Shown: positions 23,818 through 35,673, counted from the first letter of the stretch. The stretch is DNA of 64,000 nucleotides from Penelope pileata (GCA_013396635.1 WBMW01005039.1:693853-757852), one strand, 5' to 3'. A program made the numbers and translations. Notes: a model not told the origin generated them from the letters alone.

Positions 23818-26139
23818 GGGGGGGCCCGGGGATGACACTGCAGTTCTGGTGCCGGGGGGGCTTTGTGGGGCCGCTGTCTCCGGGCGTGGGGCACAGGAGG
23901 AACGCATGGCACCGGGCAGCGCTGCCTTCCCTCGGGCTCTTTCGCTGCTTTTCCGGTGCCATCAGCGAGGAGATAGGGATTGCACACGCTTTTCCCCCTC
24001 CTAAAGTTTCAGGTGCGAGCGCCTCAGCTTTCCCAGAGCTCCTCCTGGTGCCGTGTGCTTGGGTTCCCGGGGCCTCCCGAGCCCGCAGCTCACAGCTCTG
24101 CCCCCCCCCAGGGGCACCGTGCCTGGGAGGAGGGGGGCACAGACTGCCCAGAGCGGCCCCGGCTGCTGCCCGCTCTGCGTGAGGCCGCGTCCTTACCAGC
24201 ACACACCCCAACACAGCACACACCCCAACACAGCACACACCCCAACACAGCACACACGCCGTGCTTGAGCCCTGCCTGAAGTTCAGCTGGCCTGAACCGG
24301 GCCCGTGTTTGGGTAGGAGACCTTCCAGGGGAGTTTATTTGCTGAAGGAAATAGTGCTGTCCGCTCCCCGGGGGATCACGCTTCCGCTGCTGAATCAGCA
24401 CTGAGCTGACAGCGTCCTCTCGTCCTGTGAGCTGTAGAGCTTCGAGCAGGGTCTGAGCACAAGTTCTTTCTGGGCATGATGGAGCTTTTGGCGTTTTACC
24501 ACAGAGTAGGAGAGTGTCCTGGCCAAATTCCAACCTGGGTAATTACATTCTGCTGACTGAAAAACGAGCAGTGGCGGTCGCTGTGTTTCGCTGCTGGGCA
24601 GAAGTGATTTCTCCACGTAGGCTTAAATTTGGAAAGCAACTTAGGATAAAGCAGAATGAACAGGGCTTGCAGAAATGCCACTCGAACCCACACGGGTCGC
24701 TCCTGAAGGCCTTGTGAGGCTTTGTCAGGCTGCTGCCACGTCCCTCTAACTGCCACTGACCCAGCTGCTGGCAGTGGCTGCCACATCCCAGGCTGCTCCT
24801 CCACGCAGCGCTGCTTGCTGTCACACACACACACACAGTCCCACACGTGGAGCAAGGCAACAAAGAGAACGGGAGGAAAAGAAATCACAAAAGAACGTTC
24901 CGGGTTCTCTTTTTGTTGTAAATTACGGTACGGTGACGGTGCTGCTCGGGCCGATCCCTGCTTGGTGTTTTGGGTTCGGAAGGGCCAAGTGATCCTTTGA
25001 TCCAAAAAGGCAGAGAACCGCTGCTGTCAGGTGCAGAAGCCAACACCAAGCTGTATTTCCTGTTCTGTGTGTACCCCGATGTATAACCATCTCTTTCTCT
25101 CCCTGACCTTCCCTGCTTTATTTTGTACCCAGATTTTCTTGCTTCTGTCTGAAATATGCCTTATGCCTTCACAAGTTTTCAGAAGATCACTGTGTTTCGC
25201 TGGGATAGGAATGTTGCCTCTGCTTCATAGCAGGAAGATGTTACGTGTCTTGCAGCTTAATTCTGTTCTACTTTACACCTAGATAAAGAATGAAGACTGT
25301 CTGTACCATTCTGATTACCTCTTCTAGGGTTCAAAGAGAGAATCATTTCCCCTGACCTTCATTTGCTAATGGCTCAGCTCCATCTAACTGGTACACAGAC
25401 AAACTCACTGTTAAACAAAAGTCCTGGTAGGAAGAACCACCTCCATGGCCAAAATTCCTTTACTGCTGCTGATGTCGCTGGCTCTCGGTAAGCACCTTAA
25501 GCCTGAACCACGCAAAGTGTCGAGAGCTGTCTGCAAGGAGCTTGGGGGTGAGTGGACAATGCTGCCGTCCTCGTGAGAGATGAGACCAGGACCCTCCACC
25601 ATGACAGCTCTGCGAGTTCCAAACGTGAGAGCCGAGCACGCGGAGCCTCGTGCTTTGTCTCCAGAGTGATCTTCGTTCTCGTTAAGCTCATTTGTGGTCA
25701 CAAGTTTTGATTTTTGGGATTTAGACCATCATTAGCCACGGAATTCCTGCATACATCACTTTGTTTCCTTTTCTTTATCCTCCCCCCTTATTTTACACGA
25801 AGACTATTCGTAGGACTGTTAGTGGAATAAGCAAAGCCAATATTCACAGGGTTCCACCGCGTCCCTATAGCACCTTTTGCCCCAGAATGCCTTACAAACA
25901 CCGCACAGCACATGCCTCCCACCCTACAACGTGTCGGGAAACCTCCTTCCACCTAGGCACCACCTTAGCCCCCCAGAGCGACTCCTAGGGACGTTCAGCA
26001 CGTAGCATCTCCCGCCGCACGCCGCCGCCCCGAGGTGCCTTGCGGGGCCCGGAGCTGTCCCCGCGGATGCACTCAGAGCTCAGCGCTCCCCGCCCGCCGG
26101 TGCCCGGCGCCTCCCGGAGCACGGCGCAGTGAGGGGGGC
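23818..26139. other. Region between the gap and MTCP1: CpG-rich, then unassigned
   Basis: The first 360 bases are very GC-rich and may be part of the shared BRCC3/MTCP1 CpG island and 5' exon, but I cannot name an exon edge. The rest holds a 17-base tandem repeat (24200), a short CA run (about 24820), one signal-peptide-like ORF with a splice donor (25445) and no recognised gene. In mammals MTCP1 and CMC4 share a noncoding first exon, which would lie here. Confidence 0.4.
24200..24257. repeat. 17-base tandem repeat, three and a half copies
   Basis: The unit CACACACCCCAACACAG occurs exactly at 24200-24216, 24217-24233 and 24234-24250, with a partial fourth copy. Confidence 0.9.
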
Positions 26140-26720
26140 ATGGCTGAAGGAGGGCAGGCCGGCGCTCCTCCCGTCCGGCTGTGGGTGCGACGCGTGGGTG
26201 TGTACTGCGATGAGCACCGCAAAACGTGGCTCGTGGCTGCGGAAGAGGCAAGTGTCCCTTGGGCTCCCCGGTGATTGTAGCTTTGCTGTCGCAGGCGCCT
26301 CTCCTGCGTTGCCAGTAACTGCCTCCTCTCTTTGTTGCTTCCCACCAGGAGGAAGGTATGCTGAGGGCTCGGATCCAAAGAGTTCAGGTTCCCCTGGGTG
26401 AGGCGCTGCGACCCAGCCAGCTCCCCCCATCCCGGCTGCCTCACATGTGGCAGCTGTCCCAGGGTGAGCAGTACAGGGATAGTAACTCTCGCGTTTGGGA
26501 GATAGAGCACCATCTCATGGTAAGGATGGTGGCGACAATAGACCATAGTCATTCCTGTTTGTGAAGTCATTTGAGACCCTTGAGGGACGGCAGAGGACTG
26601 TCGTTGTATTGAAGTCCAATAGCTCAGCCCCAGTAACTGCAGCCGTATTGAACTTTTCCTTGTCGCTTACAGCTTGGTGGTGTGGAAGAACTGCTGCTTA
26701 AACTCGTGCCTGGTGATTAA
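26140..26720 (+). CDS. MTCP1: MTCP1 (p13), TCL1-family AKT co-activator
   Basis: Three coding exons: 26140-26247, 26349-26519 and 26673-26720 (stop TAA 26718-26720), giving 108 residues against 107 in human. The ATG at 26140 opens MAEGGQAGAPPVRLWVRRVG, which aligns with the human start. TCL1-family proteins form a small eight-stranded beta barrel that binds the AKT PH domain and promotes AKT activation. The hallmarks MWQL, NSRVWEIEHHLM and the C-terminal leucine-rich helix (EELLLKLVPGD) are present. Intron 1 (101 bases) uses a GC donor, GAG|GCAAGT; this join gives the same exon-junction length as human. The gene sits between BRCC3 and CMC4 exactly as in mammals. A GC-rich stretch at about 25990-26260 around the start may be a local promoter. 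Confidence 0.96.
26248..26348 (+). other. MTCP1: GC-AG intron in MTCP1
   Basis: The donor reads GAG|GCAAGT and the acceptor CACCAG|GAGG. No GT donor keeps the frame nearby. Apart from the C at +2 the donor is a full consensus, as is typical of GC-AG introns. Confidence 0.85.
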
Positions 26721-26870
26721 TCTGGTACGTGGAGACATTACCCCTGCTTTGTACTGTGCTCTGTTTATTCCCCGCCATTCTTTAATGTGAATTTTTGTCT
26801 TTCAGGAGCAGTGGCTCTAGGAAGATGCCCTTGTATGTTTTGTACAATAAATGATTCTCTCTCCGCTGAA
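26721..26870 (+). other. MTCP1: MTCP1 3'UTR with a possible intron and poly(A) signal
   Basis: A donor (TCTG|GTACGT at 26725) four bases after the stop, and a strong acceptor (TTTTTGTCTTTCAG ending 26805), suggest an 81-base UTR intron. AATAAA follows at 26846-26851. The splice is inferred; unspliced readthrough would also reach the same signal. Confidence 0.55.
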
Positions 26871-27928
26871 ATGCGGCCACCCCTGAGGTGGAAGCAGTTA
26901 AGCAACACACAGCAACATCACATGAGTGTAGGACAGGCAGTGAAGAGGAGTGTCGTGTCCCATTGAAACCTCAGGGAGAGTGCTAGGTAGGCAGAATGTA
27001 ATTGCCCTGAGTGGAGCTTGGCCAGGATGCTGGAAAAAATGTCCTGTACCGAAGAGTGGGACAGTGAGTGACCAGGAGTGCAAAGGGCAGCAGCCCCGGC
27101 TGTGGGCAGGGCCAGGAGCTGAGCTGTGGCTCTGAGGGAGCCCAGGTCCCACCACCACGTTCAGCCACAGCCACGCTTTCCTTTAGAGGGCTCATGGGGT
27201 GCTGCTCCCACCCCTCTGCTCTCTGTGGGTTTCTGACCTGAGCACGGGGCCGGCTGCCCCAGCTGCAGAAAGGCAAATTGCTTGTCTGAAGTCGTGCTTT
27301 CCAGGGATTTGGTGACGGTGGAGCTGCTGCTTGGGGGGGAATTCCAAGAGGATTTCTTCCTGCAACAAAAAAGCTCCCCTTGTTGTTTTTCCAGGACGTA
27401 CAGAACTATGTTGTCGTGCTGTCATTTTTCCTAATTTCCTCCTGCAGACGCAGTTGTGTGACTCACACCGAACTCCGGGATGCACAGAGAGGGCTCACGT
27501 TTTAGCAGAAGGTTTAGAGGCACAGACCTGTTAAAAAGGCAGCGTTCATTTGAGTCATTGTTGGACTCTTTGTGCTTCCAGGCAGAAAAGGACACCCTTT
27601 GACCACAGAACAGGCCATTGAGCATAGCACTGTAGCACTTTGTGTGCTCATTATCCACTTAACGTCCTGTGGGCAGGCAGAGCTGCTGCAGGTGGAGGCA
27701 GCTCATGGGCTGCTCCCTGGGAGAGGTGTGCTGTGAGCATTTGTGTGTTCGCTGGGGAGATGGGGGAATCCCTGTCTGTTGGCAGGCACTGCAGGCAGCA
27801 GGTGCTTTCTGACCATCTGTCATAGAGAGGGGAACTGGGAGCTCTTTGGAGCCTTGGCTCTGAGACAGTTTCTTGCCCCCTGGCTCCCCCAAACGTTCTT
27901 TCTACAGTAACATTTTCTATCGTTTTAG
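26871..27928 (+). other. Spacer between MTCP1 end and the first CMC4 coding exon
   Basis: No recognised exon. It is probably intron of the CMC4 transcript, which in mammals starts upstream of MTCP1 and splices past it. Confidence 0.45.
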
Positions 27929-27938
27929 TTCCCCGACC

Positions 27939-30929
27939 ATGTCCCAGAAGGATCCCTGCCAGAAACAAGCCTGTGAAATACAGAAATGCTTGCAAGGTAC
28001 CAAGTGTCATTTTGTCTTTTTGGTGTCTTGGGTTGTGGTGGAACTCAGTTCTTTGAACCTAACCGTGTTCTCCTTTCACCTTGAGGAGGAAGCAAGCGAG
28101 CACGCCAGCGTGACCTGATTGCAAAGCAAACAAAAGCACAATGTCTGCTTTTAAAAGAATTCCTTTGTGCTTGATTGCAACGAGACACCGTTAGTACAGA
28201 AGGGAGTGTTTCTAGCAGCAATGTGATTTTTCTAGCAGCGTTCTCCCTGCCAGCAGCGAGAGCCTGTGCGTAGTCTTGGGACGAGGTGTAGGCGGGAGAG
28301 CCAGACGCTGCGCTGAGCTCTGGCAGAGTGGGAGCTGGGGCTGTGGGTGGGGGGCAGGAGGGGGTGCAGAGCTTTGAGCTCCGGGCACGTCCCAGGAGCA
28401 GCTCAGAGGGATGGCTGGCAGGAGCAGCTCAGGTGCGTGTGGTCAGCCTCCAGGTACCAGGTGGGCTGATGACCTCTGGAGGCCTCGTGCAGCTGTGTTG
28501 TGTTAGTTTAGCTAAATACATGTTGGGGAAAGGGAGATTGTGTGATAAGTGCTTGGGGAACCTGAGCTGGGGAGAGCAGGATTGTTACTTGAAGAATATG
28601 AAAAAAAACAGTGTGGTTGCTCTTGTAAAATGATTTGTCTTCTGGAATTGAATGAGAGCAAACGTTCCTGTGTGCCCAGGCAGCTCAGCCCCAGGGCTGG
28701 GAGCTCTTCCCAAATCCCCTGGCAGAGCCCTGTGCTTGTGCTGAGCTTGGAGAGGAACTCGGTGTGTTAGCCCAGGGGCTGTGGCAGTGCTAGGGGCCAG
28801 GCCATTTCCATGGCAGCTCCTTTCTGCCTAGCAAGCAGCTTAGCTGAAGGACAGCAGGGAGGGGTCCTGCTGGGCAAGCAGAGCGATGGCTTTGCAGCAA
28901 ACACAGGTAGCTGCAGCCCCTGATGGCTGGGGAACAGCACACGGGGAAAAGCATCTGGCAGGAGCAGGGAGAAGCAGCGCTCACTCAGGTAGATGTCTGT
29001 TTTTCCCAGGATTGTTTTCTGGAAGCTGTGTTCAGCTCAAAGCAAGGGCTCAAGTCATCCCCCACGTGCCCCCAGTGTTTGTGAAAGTGCTGCCTGCCTT
29101 GCTGCTGCCGTCCCGATGGCTTAAAAGCCTGACCCCGGTCTGCTCCCATCTATGACAGTGCTATTTTCCTAGCATTGATGGAGGTTACTCCAAGTGTTTG
29201 ACTTCTGTAGGGACAGATGTGACCCGAATGGCCAAGTGTTAGCACAGAAGCTTTTAGGCTGCGTGGTGTGCACACCCCCCTCGTTTGGCTGACATTTTGG
29301 AGAGCTCCTGTTCGTGCTGTGCTATTGTCTGAGCAGCACAGATGAAGCGGCTGAGTTCACAGCAGAGCAATTTTTCCTTCAGGAATTAATGCAATAGAGG
29401 AGGGCTGCAGAGCCTTTAGTGACTCACGCACGGTGCAGAGGGTGAGGCAGGAGCGGGCCCCTGGGGAGGCTGCTCAAAGCCTGCTGTTGTGCAGCGGGTC
29501 ATTGCTTCCAAAGATGCTGCCTGCTTCCTCCGTGAGACTGAACACCCCCTGTGAATCTTTCCTGTGTTTTGCCATCCGTTGTGTGACTGACCCCTGTGCT
29601 TTCCAGGGCAGCGGGCTGTGCGTTGCCATCACCGTTTCCTCGGGGTGACCTCAGAGCTTGTGTTACACGGCCCCCACCAGCAGCCCAGCTGGGGAACTCA
29701 CACCCCGTGATCAGGGCAGCCTGCTTTGCCTGTTATCTTTCTGAGCCCTCCAGTGGGCACTGTATGTGTCTCTCTGTGGGCTGCTATTGCTCCTTTTCAT
29801 GCTCACAAATCAGGGGTGAGGGTGCGTGCAGCCACGCCGTGTGCACTCACAGCACTTCCCCTTGCTGTGAGCCACAGGCACTGCCCGCACAGCCCGGGGC
29901 TGCGCTGGGTGAGCCTGCTGCCAGCCCTGCAAAGGGGCTGGGGCAGGGGGTGCTGCACAGCGCAGCGGTGTCTGCAGCACCCAGCCCTGGGATCTCGCTG
30001 AGCCCAAAGCAGTGGCAGTGCTGAGGCAGCACAGCGATGGCTGCTTAAGCCCCATCACCACAAGCCGGGGCTGGCAGCTCATCCAGCACAGTGTCCTGCC
30101 TCCAGCGGTGTCTGTGCAGGCTCCTAGGAAGGAAATGAGAGGTGAGGTCACCGAGATGGGGCTGAGGGCCTGCCCGAGCTGGAGGTGGGAGCGCCGTGCA
30201 GCACGGTCACGTCGCTGCCGCCGCAGCCGGGCTCGGCAGCTGGCAGCGGGCTGGCCTTCCTGCTCCCTGCACGGAGCCGCATCCTGCCCCTGGCAGCGGG
30301 GTAGGAGGGCTGCAGCCACACGCCCCACCCCTTCCCTTCCCAGCCCTGCAGAGGTGCTGGGTGCGCTTGTCCCCATTTCTCCCAGCTCCTCTTTGGAAGC
30401 TCTTTGTTACGCTCAGATACAAACCTCGCAGTGACGTGGCAGCGGGGTTAAAGAACCTGGATCGCACGGTCCGGCGTAAAAGCACTCAGGGTAAAGAAAG
30501 CAGGGAGCATAGGGCAGCACTTAGGGAACCTCGTTCCTGCTGTAGTGCTGCGATAGCTACAAGCCCGGGGAGCTGAAGGTGCTCCCACCCGCAGCAGCAG
30601 GGCTGATTCACCGTCTGACAGCTCACGCTGAAGGGAGATTTGTTTTGTCGAGCAGGGAAAGAGCTGGAATGCCCCTAAGCAGCAGAAGCTAGGCACATCC
30701 CCTCGGGGAACAGAACCCATTCTGCTGTGTAGACTTGGTGTCTCCTTTTTATTTTCCAGCGAACAACTACATGGAGTCTAAGTGTGAGAGCGTGCTCCGG
30801 GAGATGCGGAAGTGCTGCGCCCGGTACCCCAAGGGCAGATCCATCTGTTGTTCAGGTTTTGAGAAGGAAGAAAGAGAGAGAGAAAAGCTTAAGGCTACTC
30901 CAGAAGGAATTCCCCCACCACCTCAGTAA
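27939..30929 (+). CDS. CMC4: CMC4 (p8 MTCP1), twin CX9C mitochondrial protein
   Basis: Two coding exons, 27939-27996 and 30760-30929 (stop TAA 30927-30929), encode 75 residues; human has 68. The first coding exon begins after an acceptor at 27928 and starts MSQKDPCQKQACEIQKCLQ. Cysteines at residues 7, 17, 28 and 38 form the twin CX9C (CHCH) pattern used for disulfide-relay import into the mitochondrial intermembrane space. Two or three further cysteines (39, 49, 50) follow. The conserved block CCARYPKGRS is clear. The tail after FEKEE differs from human: it is charged and then proline-rich (GIPPPPQ). The 2.8 kb intron holds no recognised gene. The role in mammals is poorly defined; location and fold are known. 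Confidence 0.96.
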
Positions 30930-31579
30930 TACAAAGCAGCTCCAGCAGGTGCCAGAGCATGGACTCACCTGCGGAGCTCCCGTGTGTTTTTTCGAGCCTT
31001 CTCTAGACTTTCAGCAAAGCCAGATGGCTCCTAGAACACACCAGCCCATGCACCAAAAAGTATAACGCAGTACCAAGAGATGGCCTGGTTAACTGACTTT
31101 ATTTTCTGTACCAAAACATCATCTACCTTGTCTCCGCATTGCATCCGTGTCTGTGAAAAATCAATTTGATGTTTTTAGAATGCTTACCTTACTCTAACCC
31201 ATCCTTGCTCTCAAAATGGAGGGCTGGAACCGAGTTATTCAGGCTTCTGGAGGGGGAGGTACAGGAAATGTGCTCCTAAGAGTGAGCGTGACACATGAAT
31301 CCAAGTCCATCTTGACACAGCAGAGGTATTGCTGCCAGCAGGCAGCAGTCCCAGACAACATTCACCTGTCCAGTGGTCCAAGCTCAAGAATGGGAATCGG
31401 GTCTGGGTTTCTTCCTAGGTCTTGCATAGCTCATGAGTGACCATGCGTCACTTTGCCCAAGTGCCTCACTTTCCCACTGGACAGAGTTTTGATTACTTTG
31501 AATTGCCTACACGCTGCTATTTGCATGACAATAAAGATATTACAGGAACATTATTTCAGGGATTGCTACGGGAATAGGA

Positions 31580-31611
<32 letters not shown>

Positions 31612-32265
31612 GCAATATTCATTTGGAAAATCTGACTGTTGATATAAAATTTATAAATTTCTGTATAATTGAAGACCTTGAAGCAATATGTTGTGAACCC
31701 GGCGCCGCTCGGCGCGCTGGCACCCAGACGCCTATCACAAAGCCCTGGGCTAGATCCAAGAACTGATTTAGGTGCCGTTCACTGAACAAGCAGTTGTAGG
31801 CACCCTCCTTCAGTACAGCATGTCAGACTCACACTCAATCCGTCTTGTGTCTGGACCCCAGGGAGAGATGGCTCTTCAGAAGCTCTCACCCACGCAGCAG
31901 AATTTCCTGTGACCTGTAGGAAGAGCTTGGTAGTCAGGTTCCTGCATCACCCTTCAGTGCTGCCTCCGTCTCTCCGTCCACTGTAGCAGGAGTCCAGGCA
32001 CCTCAGTGGGTGCCAAGTCCATTGCAGGGCCCAGGCACCTATATATCAGACTTTGAACCCACTAGGCTCCTAACTCTGTCATTAGATCTAGCCGTAAAGG
32101 ACTTTTGTGCTGTGATCAACTAACTATGAAATAAAGCTTCTATAAACAGACCACTGTAGTCTAGGCACAATAGCTGAGTGTATTGAAGCCTAGAAGAGCA
32201 AACCATCTGTACTCGCTGCTCTGAAATACCATAACACAAAATAAATGACTGGAACAAATGGCAGT
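30930..32265 (+). other. CMC4: CMC4 3'UTR with alternative poly(A) signals
   Basis: AATAAA occurs at 31530-31535, 32130-32135 and 32240-32245. The last is followed by a G/T-rich run (GTGTGAGCGTGGTTGTTT), a good downstream element. The stretch also holds a T19/A14 foldback at 31580-31612. Confidence 0.6.
31580..31612. repeat. T-run followed directly by A-run (foldback)
   Basis: Nineteen T (31580-31598) are followed at once by fourteen A (31599-31612), a perfect self-complementary hairpin. It could be the fused tails of two poly(A)-bearing insertions or a slippage product. Confidence 0.85.
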
Positions 32266-32910
32266 GTGAGCGTGGTTGTTTACCGGGAGCACGGTGCCGC
32301 TGGAAGCTGGGAGCTCGGCTGCCGCTCGCCAGCCAGAGCCGCGTGTGATGTCATCGGGCTTAAATAGAAGCTGCTTGGTATTTTTATAATGGGCTCAGAT
32401 TAACTCAGGGCTGGCCCTGCCCTCCCACTCCATACAAAATAACCCATGGCAAAACAGGGGAGGGGGCAGCTGATACTCCTGAACATTGGGGAAATGATGA
32501 CAATGATGTGAAGCAGCTCAGACGCTTGACAAGTAGCTCCTTTTGCCCCCTTGCCCTATCTGAGTGGGAGCAGTGGAAAGAAGATCACTAATGCACAACT
32601 GTAAGAATTATTTAGGCCTCTGTTGTACCTATTAACAAGAAAACCTTTGTGCCCATTGCTCCTCAGGTAGAAGAAACTCTTTCAGCTCTGAAGCCAGGCT
32701 GGCAGCAGTCACCTCCTGCCCCAGGGACACCCCAGCTCTGGGGAGCGTGGGTGACCGGTGCCAGGGTCACCAGGGGGAGGGAGGCAGGAGGGCAGCCCCC
32801 CAGGCAGCCCCACCTGCAGAGAGGAGGGGAGGCCGGTGCTCCATGAAACTCAATGTGCAGGGCGAGACGAGACACGCTGGTTCCCAAGAAGTCAGCAGAC
32901 CTCACACAGA
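32266..32910. other. Spacer between CMC4 and FUNDC2 3' ends
   Basis: Converging genes end here. The spacer holds a CRE-like motif (TGATGTCAT at 32346-32354) and TATA-like stretches (about 32360 and 32380) but no recognised exon. Confidence 0.45.
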
Positions 32911-32927
32911 GATTAGAGCAAAACTGT

Positions 32928-32933
32928 TTAATA
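32928..32933 (-). terminator. FUNDC2: Candidate poly(A) signal ATTAAA for FUNDC2
   Basis: On the minus strand the text reads TTTTATTAAACAG, followed 15-40 bases later by a G/T-rich stretch. Two other minus-strand AATAAA hexamers closer to the stop (33654-33659, 33738-33743) could give shorter forms. The 3'UTR would be about 1.9 to 2.8 kb. Confidence 0.45.
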
Positions 32934-35673
32934 AAATATCACTTCAACAAGCATTTACATATAATATATAAAAAGACTTTAAAAGCCTAGTGTGTTTTAA
33001 ACCTTCCCGTACTGGTAGGGATGCCTGAAGTTGTCGAAACAAGAACAAACGTGTGTGGGAGGGGTGGGGGGAACACCTCACCTTGGCACCTGCAACAATG
33101 ACGATGCATCCCCAGGGGCTGATGCAGCATCACAGTTCCCAGTGTGGGCATCAAACCGGGCCAGCCATGAGCCTGACACAGGCACAGCAGGAAGACTGGC
33201 TGGATCCTGGTGTCCTTGTCCCCTCCCTGCCTGCCTCCACACCCAGCTCGATAGGAATTTGTCTCAGCTCCTCGCTTCCCCTTCCAACAGGGACTGAGAC
33301 GTTCTGGCTCCCTCTCTGGGCCATTCCTCTCCATAGCAGCAAGGCAGGATCCTGCGGGACAGAACCCAGCGCACCGCTTCCTGGGCTGGGCAGAGACTGA
33401 TCTGAGCTCGAAACACAGCCCTAAGGCCTGCTCATGGTTTACTTCTAACTGTGCCACTGGGGAAAGGTGTGTGCAGAACAGTGCAGATCAGTGCAAGGTG
33501 AGTTATTCAGCACACCAGGCAGAGGGGAAGCAATGCTGTTTCCCTACAGGAACAAGAGATTCCCTGCAACACAAATGAATTAATTCATGCACATTCACTT
33601 GTGCAGCGTTCCTCCAAAAAAACTCACTTTTTTGTCACTCCACTCCCAACCAATTTATTGAGGACCTATTTGCTGCATCACATCCCTGATGGCTTTCCTA
33701 CAAGTCATCGTTCAAAGGATGTGAGTCCAGCTGCTCCTTTATTCTGGCCATGTATTGTAGGACAGGAGCAAACCTACCAACTTCTGTTTCCTCCACCTGC
33801 AGTCAGACCCAGAACGTGAGAAAAGCCTCAACTGCATCAAAGTGCTGCCACACTGACACTTCAACCAGAGGTGAAACAAAACTGACAACTGCCAGTGCTC
33901 ATCCCAAACCCTCTGATGGCAGAACCTACCTGAGTCCCCATTTTACCCATGCTGAGAGCCAGCAATGTGCGCTCAGGATGGCATCACACGACACAGGAGA
34001 TGGGGTGCAGCCACTGACCACCGTGCCCTGGTCACCCACGCACATCTCTGTTCTCCAGCACGCTCCCCGTGAAGGGTGCACTGACTCTCACATAAAAAAT
34101 ATCCTGAGCAGGAACACCCACTTGTACCTGCTGAAGGACATCACCTTGCTGTCACTAACGTCCCCATGCTCTGGAAAGTGCTAATGCCAACTCAGCACAG
34201 GCACTGCAGAACACCTCTAAGAGTTTCTTTTTTTTTTTTTTTTTTTTTAATTTCATTTTTCTTGTAGGTTAGAGTTCTGCTCTGCACACAACTGCACTGG
34301 GCCAGAGAAAGGTCAGCAGGCAAGGTAAGCTGCTCCATGAGGCATCTCAGGGAAGAAAGAGATGGGAGTTACTCTGAATGCATTCAGAGGATCCTGTGAT
34401 CCCCAGGAGATGCTGCAGAGAGGCAGCTGGCCAGCTGACCACAGCAGCCACCAGGCTGGGGACAGAAGCTGGAAGAACTGAAGAGTTCAGCTGCTTGCAG
34501 AGATCAGGGAGGTGGAGTTTGTACTCTGCGGCAGCAGGCAGGAGACTGTGCTCAAAGCAGCTCTAACTGCATTTCACATCCTGCCTCCTCCACTCCAGTG
34601 CAGCTGGCAACAAGGCTCCTGGACCAGTACAACGTACCCTCGACAGGGATGCATTTCCTACCTACAACCCCATCCCATGTGCTTACAGCTTTAAGAGCAT
34701 CAACTCCAAAGCAGCCAGAGAAGGTCGTGGCAGACCTAAAAACACCAGCCTGAGCCCCAAGGTGATTTACAGTCCGTGGCACAGCTGCAACACGCGCTGC
34801 CTGTGCCAGCCAGCCTGCCACAGGCAGGTCGAGCACCCTGGGAGCCTGCCCACCACAAGCAGAGAGCACCTCAGCACACTTCAGAGGCTGACAGATAGTG
34901 AGTGAGAAAGGTGCTCTGCGGTGCAGGAAGCACAGCAACTTTCAGAACACAACAGGGAGAGGGCCTGGAGAGCCACACGCTGTGCTCAGTTTCCACCAGC
35001 AGGGCCAGAGCTGCACTTCCAGTAAGGGCTACAAATAACAGCAGAGGAAAAGCCAAACTGCCACCCACGTGTAGTGCAATGGCAGGGGGTTACAGAGAAC
35101 CCCCACCACTGCACAGAGCGTGAACGTGCTCCTTACTCACCTGCCCTGGACACAGCCCATGCTGTCCCCCAGTGCCTCTGCAGCCAAGCCAAGCACACCT
35201 GCATTTCACACACCAGCTCTGCACAGACAGAAGCACACGCTTTCCAGGTTCCAGGGCAGAGAAAGTGCAAGCTAAAGAGCAGTGAACAGCTGACAGCTGT
35301 TGTGCACATATACTGGCAGACAAATGTACAGGTCCTGGACACCTGGGAAGAAGCGTGTTTAAGAGATTTCTCTGCCACTACATGTTTATGAGGCTGCAAC
35401 TCATCTGAGAACTCGGGACTGGGCATATTCAGTGGGGAAAGGAATCACTATGATACACTGAAGTCAGAAGCTTTCACGCCAGTCCCAGCACCCAAACAGC
35501 CCAGACAGGTAAAAGTTGGAAATAAAAGTCAGCATTGTAAGAAATATGGGCTGGAACCTGTGGGCATAGGGGCTGAACCTGTTGGAAGCATCCTTTGACT
35601 TCTACGTTAGAGGGAACAGGAAGGAGAGGTGGACAGGGGAGGTTGGGCACGATGGGAGAGTCGACCGCAGTTC

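Noticed and set aside
22976..24253. 425-codon and 316-codon minus frames across the N run
   Set aside because: They are open only because 508 Ns translate as X. The flanking residues match BRCC3 only at the known exon 23137-23256.
31686..32100. Ancient repeat or RNA gene suggested by palindromic CGGCGCCGCTCGGCGC and AGGCACCT motifs
   Set aside because: I could not match it to any repeat family or fold it into a known RNA; left as part of the CMC4 3'UTR.
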